Below, piece after piece: positions 54,753 to 62,217 of a stretch of 64,000 bases of DNA. The stretch spans positions 3,596,001-3,660,000 of the forward strand of contig NZ_CP011427.1 in NCBI RefSeq assembly GCF_001506165.1. The letters run 5' to 3'. The stretch's first letter is position 1. Each line of letters starts with the position of its first letter. The notes under the pieces are model-generated. The model saw nothing but the letters and a program-made list of their open reading frames with translations, searched no databases and was not told the DNA's origin. Both the position numbers and the translations under genes were made by a program. Source of the stretch: Pantoea vagans. Its GTDB lineage: Bacteria > Pseudomonadota > Gammaproteobacteria > Enterobacterales > Enterobacteriaceae.

Positions 54753-56048
54753 AGGTGCAAACCGGGCACATAGGTAACACTTTAGACCGGGCACATGGGT
54801 AACAGTTATAAATTGGTATAGCAGAGGAGACTCACTATGCCCTGGACTGAGACTGTTACCATGCAACGCCTTCATTTCATCCTCGCCTGTCAGGCAGGCG
54901 AGAAATCCATGACCGAGCTTTGCCACCTTCACGGCATTAGTCGAAAAACCGGCTATAAATGGCTTAAGCGATTTAATGCTGAAGAGCTCTCCTCTGTTGA
55001 AAATCGCTCCCGTGCCCGTCTCACGCAGCCAGAAAAAATCCCTCCGGATATCGCCGGACAACTCGTCCTCTTTCGCCAGCAGCATCCCGACTGGGGGCCT
55101 AAAAAAATTCGCCACTGGTTCCTCAATAACAACGCTGACTTCATCGTTCCCGCGGCCAGCACGATAGGGGACCTTTTGAAAGAAGAAGGGCTGGTTTCTC
55201 CACGGATAAGGCGCAAGCGTACGCCGGGAAATCTGAACGAACTCACCGATGCGAACAGGAATAATCACGTCTGGAGCGCTGACTTTAAGGGCCGCTTTCG
55301 CCTGAAAGACGGCAGCTGGTGCCGCCCGTTCACCCTCACCGACAACCACAGCCGCTACCTCCTGTGCTGTGAGCCCGGCACGTCAGAGACCACGACATTC
55401 GTGCGTGGCTGTATGGAAGCCGCCTTCCGCGAAGGTGGACTCCCCGACATTATCCGCACCGATAACGGCTCTCCCTTCGTCGCGCCGGGCATCCTGGCGC
55501 TGACACAGTGGAGCGTGTGGCTGATGAAGTTGGGTATTAAAACAGAAAGAACCACGCCGGGATGTCCGGGGCAAAATGCCCGTCACGAGCGCATGCATCT
55601 CTCGATGAAGACCGCGATGAGCCACCATGATGTGTTTGGCTCGCTGTCGGAACAACGGGTGTGGTGTAACGGATGGCGTAATGAGTTCAATCGGGAGAAG
55701 CCGCATGAGGCTCATGGACAGGTACCGCCCGCAAAAATATGGGTGCCCTCACCGCGAAGTTGGGATGGAAAAGTGCCTGAGGTGAACTATCCGGAGGGGG
55801 CAAAGCTATATAAAGTCGGAGAAAAAGGTGACCTGAGCCTGAACGGGCGCACGTTCCTGAGTTCGGCATTACGGGGTGAGTACGTGAGGTTCCTGGAAGT
55901 GGATGACGGAGTTGACGTCATCCTCTTCGACAGGGTGATACTGGCGTATTATGACCGGGCAGAAAAAAGTATTATTCGAATCGACTGAGCACAAAAGTGT
56001 TACCTATGTGCCCGGTCTGATCTGTTACCCATGTGCCCGGTTGTACCT
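54753..56048 (+). mobile_element. IS481-family-like insertion sequence, 1296 bp
   Basis: One full-length transposase gene between related ends. Both ends start AGGTnCA and then AACCGGGCACAT, and each end carries the GACCGGGCACATxGGTAACA unit twice, one copy per end differing by G/A. A 2-bp GA flanks both sides as a possible target duplication. The precise ends are inferred by comparing the interrupted repeat with an intact copy. The family (IS481, DDE with ARHERMH) is inferred from the transposase. Confidence 0.82.
54837..55988 (+). CDS. IS481-family transposase
   Basis: 383 aa DDE transposase. An N-terminal helix-turn-helix (GEKSMTELCHLHGISRKTGYKWLKRF) is followed by the RNase H-like domain with D149 (WSADFKG), D209 (RTDNGSP) and E251 (ARHERMH). 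The reading frame is intact and all catalytic residues are present, so the element may be active or recently inserted. It starts about 84 nt inside the left end. Confidence 0.92.
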   Translation: MPWTETVTMQRLHFILACQAGEKSMTELCHLHGISRKTGYKWLKRFNAEELSSVENRSRARLTQPEKIPPDIAGQLVLFRQQHPDWGPKKIRHWFLNNNADFIVPAASTIGDLLKEEGLVSPRIRRKRTPGNLNELTDANRNNHVWSADFKGRFRLKDGSWCRPFTLTDNHSRYLLCCEPGTSETTTFVRGCMEAAFREGGLPDIIRTDNGSPFVAPGILALTQWSVWLMKLGIKTERTTPGCPGQNARHERMHLSMKTAMSHHDVFGSLSEQRVWCNGWRNEFNREKPHEAHGQVPPAKIWVPSPRSWDGKVPEVNYPEGAKLYKVGEKGDLSLNGRTFLSSALRGEYVRFLEVDDGVDVILFDRVILAYYDRAEKSIIRID

Positions 56049-56107
56049 GAATGCGCACCCTACGAAAACCGCTTACGATTGCCATAGGGTTGCCATTTAT
56101 GGCGACC
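56049..56107. repeat. Right part of intergenic repeat interrupted by the IS (copy g)
   Basis: GAATGCGCACCCTACGA, a spacer, ATAGGGTTGCCATTTATGGCGACC. Nearly the same as 27289-27348. Confidence 0.78.
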
Positions 56108-56112
56108 TGAGA

Positions 56113-57231
56113 CTAAACGACTTCCTCATCCGCCTTCGCCGCCAGTAAATCCAGCAACTTATTCACCGCGAACCCTGCCGCACCTTGCGCCCACATACGA
56201 TTGGACTCAGTGAGGAACTGCAGCGGTGTCATGTGTGGCGTCAGCTTCAGACGGTAAGTCTGGAAACTCTGGGTGATGTGATCGAGCAAAATGCGTGATG
56301 CCATTTGCGGCTCCATCGCCAGATACACCACATCGGGATCGTACGCCACGGAAAGGTTTGCCAGGGATATGCCCAGATGCTGCCCTGCCTCCGCCAGTAT
56401 GGTTAATACCTCAGGCGTGGGCTGCAGGTCCAGATCGCGCAGTGTCTGTGGCGCCGCCTCTTTCATCGTCACAGCCACGCGCTGCAAAATAGCCTGGGAT
56501 GAGGCAACATCCTCCAGCAACCGTTCAGAGCCATCACCCAGCAGCGAGACGCCAATTTCTCCGGCTTTACCATGGCGACCGCGATAGAGTTGACGGTCAA
56601 GCAAGATCCCCGCACCGATGCCTTTACCGAATGTGGCAATCACCGCTGACTGCGCATGCCCCAACTGACCAAACACCAGCGCCGCCATCGCCAGCGCGTT
56701 GGCATCATTTTCAATAAATACCGGCAGCGAAAAACGCTCTTCCAACAGGCGTGCAATCGGTACATTGTTCCAGCCCAGCGCGCGGGATAATACGCAAACA
56801 CCGTTACTGGCATCCACCAGTCCGGAGAGCGCCAGACCAATAGCGCCGACTTTTTTGCCTTCCACACCACGCAGAAACTTTGCCAGTGCATCACCCAGCT
56901 GTTTAGGCGTCATGGCGCCGGAAGGGATTTGCTGCTCGCCGATAATATTGCCGCTGAGATCGGTTAAGACAATGAGGTTACGTTCGGCGTTGAGCTGAAT
57001 GCCGACCACGCTGGCGTGATCTGGATTCAAACCCAGCAGCGTTTTGGGTCGACCCATTGAAACGCGACGCAGCCCCAGCTCTTGCACAATGCCACCGGAG
57101 AGCAGGCGATTCGTGGCCTGAGAAACCGTCGACATGCTCAGGCCGCTTCGCACTTTGAGATCGGATTGGCTGATCGGTGCATTTTCGACAATCAGCCGCA
57201 AGATGCGGGCAGTGACGTTGGGAGCGGTCAT
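56113..57231 (-). CDS. ROK-family transcriptional regulator (NagC/Mlc type)
   Basis: 372 aa from ATG 57231 (AAAGAGAT upstream). The N-terminal winged helix (APISQSDLKVRSGLSMSTVSQATNRLL) is followed by a ROK sugar-binding fold with GIGLALSGLVDASNG and FIENDANALAMAALVFG. NagC and Mlc have a Cys-rich zinc motif after the EIG(H) motif; here GKAGEIGVSLLGDG continues without those cysteines, and the usual His is Val. The kinase gene immediately upstream and the transporter suggest it controls this amino-sugar cluster. Confidence 0.87.
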   Translation of the reverse strand: MTAPNVTARILRLIVENAPISQSDLKVRSGLSMSTVSQATNRLLSGGIVQELGLRRVSMGRPKTLLGLNPDHASVVGIQLNAERNLIVLTDLSGNIIGEQQIPSGAMTPKQLGDALAKFLRGVEGKKVGAIGLALSGLVDASNGVCVLSRALGWNNVPIARLLEERFSLPVFIENDANALAMAALVFGQLGHAQSAVIATFGKGIGAGILLDRQLYRGRHGKAGEIGVSLLGDGSERLLEDVASSQAILQRVAVTMKEAAPQTLRDLDLQPTPEVLTILAEAGQHLGISLANLSVAYDPDVVYLAMEPQMASRILLDHITQSFQTYRLKLTPHMTPLQFLTESNRMWAQGAAGFAVNKLLDLLAAKADEEVV

Positions 57232-57257
57232 GGATCTCTTTATCTGCAAGTAAAGGG

Positions 57258-58133
57258 TTAAGCCGGTTGCTGACTGAACTGGCTTGCCAAACGTAACGCG
57301 CCGCTAAGCGCATCCTCCTGTGGCGGCACCAACTGAGCAACAATCGCGGCCGACAGCCAGGGTTGAATCGGTACGGCTAAGCCGCCCATCAGCGCCAGCT
57401 TGCCATGGCTGCGGGCCAACAGCGGCTGCACCATCTGCTCAATCTCGGCTGCCGTTTGCTGCAGCAGTGCCACCGCGTGTTCATCGCCCTGCTGCGCAGT
57501 GGCGAAAATCTCTGGCACCACCCGGCCCCAGTCAGCGGGCGTTGCCTGCTGTGACCAAATGAGCATCTGTTCCGGGCTGTGTTGATGAAGTGCCATGATG
57601 CGATCGGTCAACGGTGACGCGGGCACAATACCTTCCTGCGCCAACAGCGCCAATCGCCGTGCGCGCCGTCCGAGAATCGCACCTGAGCCGTCATCGGACA
57701 AGGCAAAACCCCAACCGCCCAGCAAGGTAAACTGTACGCCATCCCAGGCGGCCCCCTGGCTGCCCGTCCCGACAATAAACACCGCCCCCGGCGCACCGGC
57801 ATGTGCGCCCGCGCAGGCGATCTCAACATCGGTAAACAAGTAACGTGCCTGTGAGCGTGGCTGCCAGCTCTGTAGGCGGGCGTGAACCGATGCCACATTA
57901 ACACCCGCCAGCCCCGCCACCAGGGTGGTGCGATCACGTACCTCAGCGGCTAAGCCAGCTTGCAGAAACAGCTCATCAATAACGTTTTCAACCGCCTGAA
58001 TAGCCCCATCAAACTGCGACCAGACATTGGCAGGCCCGCCTGTGGCTTCAGCCAGCACACGACCGGCGCTATCTGTCAGGCGTCCACGACAGTGCGTACC
58101 ACCGCCATCAATTCCCAGCAAAAGTGATTGCAC
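57258..58133 (-). CDS. BadF/BcrA-type ATPase, N-acetylglucosamine or glucosamine kinase-like
   Basis: 291 aa starting at a GTG (58133) that follows AGGAGGAAAC; longer frames are rejected. The ASKHA-fold phosphate motif LLLGIDGGGTHCRG, a LVAGLAGVN segment, and VFIVGTGSQGAAWDG plus GGWGFALSDDGSGAILG match eukaryotic-type GlcNAc kinases and the bacterial GspK glucosamine kinases. It should phosphorylate an imported amino sugar. 26 nt upstream of the ROK gene, forming an operon. Confidence 0.88.
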   Translation of the reverse strand: MQSLLLGIDGGGTHCRGRLTDSAGRVLAEATGGPANVWSQFDGAIQAVENVIDELFLQAGLAAEVRDRTTLVAGLAGVNVASVHARLQSWQPRSQARYLFTDVEIACAGAHAGAPGAVFIVGTGSQGAAWDGVQFTLLGGWGFALSDDGSGAILGRRARRLALLAQEGIVPASPLTDRIMALHQHSPEQMLIWSQQATPADWGRVVPEIFATAQQGDEHAVALLQQTAAEIEQMVQPLLARSHGKLALMGGLAVPIQPWLSAAIVAQLVPPQEDALSGALRLASQFSQQPA

Positions 58134-58400
58134 GCGTTTCCTCCTGCCTGCCGCACACGGCATGACGCTTATAGATGTGCGAAAGATAGGGGAAAAAAAC
58201 TTAAATCGCAATCACAAATAAATACGCATTCCCTATAGTTAATTAATTTTCATATAAAACATAAAGATAATTAAATTTAACAGTTTGAGATCTGGGTTAC
58301 TGATTGACATTAGTTTTTCTGGCGTAATAAGTTAACGGTCAGATTATCAGCAGCCTGATGGGTCGGGCAGCTAACAGGCAACGGGCTTCAGGGGTACAAC

Positions 58401-59561
58401 ATGAAAGTGGGTATTATTGGTCTGGGCTTTCGTCTTTCCCATGTGGTGAAAGAGTTCAACAAAGCCGACGCAAAGTTCTCCGTAGTGGGTTACGTCGATC
58501 CAGCACCTGCTGGCTTGCCGAATCTTCACACCTTTGGCATTGATGCAGGCGTGGCATTCGACAGCGTTGACGCCCTGTTACAGCATGGTGGCTTTGATCT
58601 GCTGCTGGTGGGTTCACCGAACTTCATGCACCTTGAACACATTCGTCAGGGTCTGGCTGCGGGTTACACCGTCTTCACGGAAAAGCCGGTAGTGATCAAT
58701 GAAGAGCAGACCATGGCGATGGCGCAACTGGTGCAACAATATGGCCATGAGCGAATTCTGGTGGGTCTGGTGCTGCGTTATTCCCCGCTGTATCACGATT
58801 TGCTGAACGCACGTGATGAGCAGCGTCTGGGCGAAATCACCTCCATTGAAGCCACTGAGCACATCAAGCCCTATCACGGTGCCTTCTTCCAGCGCGACTG
58901 GCGTCGTCTGGAGAAGTATGCCGGTCCTTACATTCTGGAAAAATGCTGCCACGATATCGATCTCTATCAGGGGTTAGTGGGTGAGCGCCCAATACGGGTG
59001 GCCAGTTTTGGCGGACGTAAAAACTTCACGCCACAGCATGCGCCTACCGGCGCGGTCACGCCGCAGTCGGAGGTGTATCACGTCAAACCTAGCGGCTGGT
59101 CGAGCACCGATGCGGTGTTTGATGGCGATGCGGATATTGTGGATTATCAAACCGCACTGATTGAGTACGCCAACGGCGCCACCCTCGCCTTCCACGCCAA
59201 CCTCAACGTCCCGGATGAGTTCCGCCGCTTCTGCGTTATGGGCACTGATGGCATGGCTGAGGGGGATTTTGTGCGTAACTACTTCCGCGTACACAACGCC
59301 CGCACTGGCGAACGCGAAGTGGATACCACCTACAGTGGCAATGCCTATGATGGCCACTACGGTGCCGATGCGCTGATGGCAGAAGAGATCGTCAAACACA
59401 TTAAACAGGGCACCCCGCTGAAAGTCTCAGTCGTGGATGCCCTGGAAGCGGGTCTTACTGCGATTAAAATCGATGAAGCGCGAAAATCGAAAACCGTGGT
59501 GGATATGACAGAGAGCTGGAAACAATTTGACGCCAGCCTGGGGAAAACCGCGACCGTTTAA
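58401..59561 (+). CDS. Gfo/Idh/MocA-family oxidoreductase
   Basis: 386 aa. KVGIIGLGFRLSHVVKEF is the nucleotide-binding site (with R where most have G-x-G spacing), VGSPNFMHLEHI and TEKPVVI mark the active site, and ILEKCCHDIDLYQGL occupies the substrate-His position. The long C-terminal domain and GGRKNFTPQHAPTG resemble members acting on amino or keto sugars. Divergent from the kinase-ROK operon over a 267-bp AT-rich gap containing TTGACA at 58303. Fifth member of this family in the window. Confidence 0.87.
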   Translation: MKVGIIGLGFRLSHVVKEFNKADAKFSVVGYVDPAPAGLPNLHTFGIDAGVAFDSVDALLQHGGFDLLLVGSPNFMHLEHIRQGLAAGYTVFTEKPVVINEEQTMAMAQLVQQYGHERILVGLVLRYSPLYHDLLNARDEQRLGEITSIEATEHIKPYHGAFFQRDWRRLEKYAGPYILEKCCHDIDLYQGLVGERPIRVASFGGRKNFTPQHAPTGAVTPQSEVYHVKPSGWSSTDAVFDGDADIVDYQTALIEYANGATLAFHANLNVPDEFRRFCVMGTDGMAEGDFVRNYFRVHNARTGEREVDTTYSGNAYDGHYGADALMAEEIVKHIKQGTPLKVSVVDALEAGLTAIKIDEARKSKTVVDMTESWKQFDASLGKTATV

Positions 59562-59586
59562 TCAGTGCGAGTATTGGTGGGCAGCG

Positions 59587-59671
59587 ACGGGCGGCCTGAG
59601 GGCCGCACCTTACCAACCGCATCCCACAAACCGCAAAGGATAATAACCCAAGAGCGCACCTTGGTACGCCC
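59587..59671. repeat. Paired-hairpin intergenic repeat (copy h)
   Basis: GGGCGGCCTGAGGGCCGC, then a variant spacer, then GCGCACCTTGGTACGCCC. Between convergent dehydrogenase and MFS genes. Confidence 0.6.
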
Positions 59672-59678
59672 GACAGAT

Positions 59679-60914
59679 TTAAACGGTTTCATTCTCCAGC
59701 TTCTGCCGTTTACGCAGATGAGGGAAAATTGTCATCCATACCGCCACCACCACCAGCGTGCCGATACCGCCGAGCGCTGCCGCTGGCACCGCCCCCATCC
59801 AAGCCGCCAACATGCCTGATTCAAACTCGCCCAGCTGGTTAGAGGTATTAATGAAGATGGCATTGACCGCATTAACACGTCCACGCATGTCATCCGGCGT
59901 ATCCAACTGCACCAACGCACCCCGGATCACCATACTTACCATATCGAAGCCGCCGAGTGCCGCCAGCGCCAGCAGCGACAGCCAAAGTTGGGTAGAGAGC
60001 GCAAACACCAGTGTCGCGACGCCAAAACCAGCAACCGAGCCGAACATGATCATGCCGACGTGCTTTTCCAGTTTATGACGGCTCAACCATACGCCCACCA
60101 GCAGTGCTCCGACAGAAGGTGCACCGCGCAGCATGCCCAATCCCCAAGGCCCAGTATGCAGAATGTCCTGGGCAAAAATAGGCAGCAGTGCAGTTGCTCC
60201 ACCGAGCAATACGGCAAACAGATCGAGAGAAATGACCCCGAGCACATCCTTACGCTCGCGAATAAACCGTACACCTGCAAACATATTGGTGAGGTTCATC
60301 GGCATACGCACCTGCGGTGGGCGCTCGTACCGCAATCGACTGACCAGCACGAGAGAAATCAGGTAGAACAATGCCGCGACGCCGTACACCACATCGGGGC
60401 CCGCAACATACAGCAGACCACCGAGAGTCGGTCCGATAATTACCGCCGCCTGACCGCCAACGGAGCTGGCGGCCATCGCTCGCGCCAGAATCGACGGCGG
60501 CACCAGCGCTGGCAGCATAGAGGTAATGGAAGGCCACTCAAGGGCTTTAGCAACGGAGATCAAAAAGACCAATCCCCAAATTTCGAGCTTATCCGCCCAG
60601 TGCAGTAGCGTCAGCACCACCAGTCCCAACAAGGCCAGACACTCAATCAACTGCCCCAATAAGACAATGCGACGACGATCAAACTGGTCAGCCAGATGGC
60701 CTGCAGGCAGAGCCAATAGTACAGAAGGCAAGAATTGCATCAGTCCTATCATGCCAAGCGCCATCGCACTGTGGGTGATGGCATAGATTTGCCAGCTGAC
60801 CGCAACGGAGAACATCTGAAAACCAAACGATGAACAGGTGCGTGCCAACCAGAAGGCGACAAACGACCTGTGCCGCAACAGCGAATCATCTGCTGCGGAT
60901 ACCTGTGAACCCAT
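59679..60914 (-). CDS. MFS transporter, DHA3/EntS-like
   Basis: 411 aa from ATG 60914 (GGGAT upstream); a 42-codon longer frame is unlikely. Twelve hydrophobic helices; WQIYAITHSAMALGMIGLMQFLPSVLLALPAGHLADQFDRR is the loop 2-3 motif of the DHA3/EntS branch. Likely an exporter of drugs, siderophores or metabolites. No siderophore genes are near, so the substrate is open. Confidence 0.87.
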   Translation of the reverse strand: MGSQVSAADDSLLRHRSFVAFWLARTCSSFGFQMFSVAVSWQIYAITHSAMALGMIGLMQFLPSVLLALPAGHLADQFDRRRIVLLGQLIECLALLGLVVLTLLHWADKLEIWGLVFLISVAKALEWPSITSMLPALVPPSILARAMAASSVGGQAAVIIGPTLGGLLYVAGPDVVYGVAALFYLISLVLVSRLRYERPPQVRMPMNLTNMFAGVRFIRERKDVLGVISLDLFAVLLGGATALLPIFAQDILHTGPWGLGMLRGAPSVGALLVGVWLSRHKLEKHVGMIMFGSVAGFGVATLVFALSTQLWLSLLALAALGGFDMVSMVIRGALVQLDTPDDMRGRVNAVNAIFINTSNQLGEFESGMLAAWMGAVPAAALGGIGTLVVVAVWMTIFPHLRKRQKLENETV

Positions 60915-61334
60915 AGTTTTTATCCCATCCTCAATCACTGTTCCGGCTGGCGTCATTGCACCAACCTGGTGAAAAGCCCTTTGCTGGCTCTCATTATGTT
61001 TTTCCGGCCACAGAGTGCGGCATCTTGCAGGTACAGGCAATGGCTAGCCGTGCGCTTTAAAAACAGTTGCTTATCTTAAATTCTGCTAAGCATAGAGTTC
61101 TGAATATTAGCAGGCTGATTGTTTTTAACCGAAAATATCCAAATCATTCCGAAAGTTCCAATAACTATTTAATTATTACCGCTTCGCTGGCGATTATCTC
61201 TTTATCAGAGACAGCTAAAAAACGTGATCTTTTCAAACAAATCGGTCTATATTGGAAGTGTAAAAATCACAGCAGTCTTGCCGTCCTTATAATAATTAAG
61301 ACGCTCCAATTAATTAATTTATTCGCAGAGATAA
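60915..61334. other. AT-rich gap between MFS and the EAL-like gene
   Basis: About 420 bp, low GC. A 100-codon frame (61067-61369) overlaps the next gene, has poor start context and no domain, and is rejected. It probably holds both divergent promoters. Confidence 0.6.
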
Positions 61335-61934
61335 ATGGAAAACAGTTCATACAATCCTTATGTTACTGAGCGTATCCGTCGCTTCGACGGCGCACTGACC
61401 GGTGTCTGTTATTCAGCACCCTTTATGCATTGTGAACAGGAAAGCCCGAGATTACTTAACGGATGCAACATAATTTCACTGCACAATCAGTTGCCCGATA
61501 CGCCTGAATTAATAATCATCCCTTTAGCGGGAAATATACTGACGCGCTTTTTACAGGCACCGGAAATTTATTCCAGCCTGCAGTCAGAGAATGTGCGTCT
61601 GGCAATCAACTATACCGGTTTACTTCAGCAGGATAAGGCCTTGCGGGAAGCAGCTCAGCATTTTTCTTTCTGGCTTTATGATTTGGCGCCACCGGGTACT
61701 TGCTGGAAGAATATTGCTTCATTTCCCTTTAGTGGAATAGTTCTGACTGATGAATTCTTCAACGATAATTATCTCAAGTTTAGCTTTCCATTTCTGCTTG
61801 GCTCATGCCGGGAAAGAGAAGCAGAAGTGATATTACGCACGCCGCAGCTATCCCTGCCGCTGGCGAAGTATGAAGACTTACAGCTTTCTGGCTGGCAGGA
61901 ACAACGCACCAGCAGCGTCCTGATTGAAGTGTAA
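61335..61934 (+). CDS. Hypothetical protein, possible degenerate EAL-domain protein
   Basis: 199 aa, no signal peptide or membrane helix. I do not recognise it by name. The middle part aligns by eye with EAL phosphodiesterases: INYTGLL where EITESAL-type residues occur, FWLYDLAPPG where LxLDDFGTG occurs, then FPFSGIVLTDEFF where LPVDxxKIDRSFV occurs. The metal-binding and catalytic residues are not conserved, so it would not hydrolyse c-di-GMP. Such proteins can act as binding or regulatory domains. It precedes gcd on the same strand with a 283-bp gap. The base composition is lower in GC than gcd. Confidence 0.5.
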   Translation: MENSSYNPYVTERIRRFDGALTGVCYSAPFMHCEQESPRLLNGCNIISLHNQLPDTPELIIIPLAGNILTRFLQAPEIYSSLQSENVRLAINYTGLLQQDKALREAAQHFSFWLYDLAPPGTCWKNIASFPFSGIVLTDEFFNDNYLKFSFPFLLGSCREREAEVILRTPQLSLPLAKYEDLQLSGWQEQRTSSVLIEV

Positions 61935-62217
61935 ACGGTTACACAAAACTCCGCACCTTGGCGTAAAGGCCCGATCTCTTCGGGGATAACGCTTTAATTT
62001 CCTCATAAAATGTCGCACTACTACCATTCCAGAAGTGCAAAGCACTAAAAAAATCAAACCCGTTAACGTTTTTAAGATAAAATTTAACGCAAAGGGATCA
62101 TCTGGCGTCATGGAAGCGCGCCGATCGTACATCTTAAGTCACTTCGTACTCTATGTCGGAAAACAACCCAATGCGTTGTTTTCTTTTAAGTTTATGGCAA
62201 AGAAAGAGGTTAATATT

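Noticed and set aside
58303..58330. Sigma-70 promoter with TTGACA before the 58401 dehydrogenase gene
   Set aside because: The -35 is perfect but no acceptable -10 lies at 16-18 nt; not listed as a feature.
61067..61369. 100-codon AT-rich frame before the EAL-like gene
   Set aside because: Overlaps the real start, low-complexity Ile/Leu/Asn-rich product, poor start context.
61878..62132. 84-codon reverse frame with one hydrophobic segment between the EAL-like gene and gcd
   Set aside because: A single membrane-like segment is not enough; there is no ribosome-binding site and it overlaps the end of the + strand gene. A small protein cannot be fully excluded.
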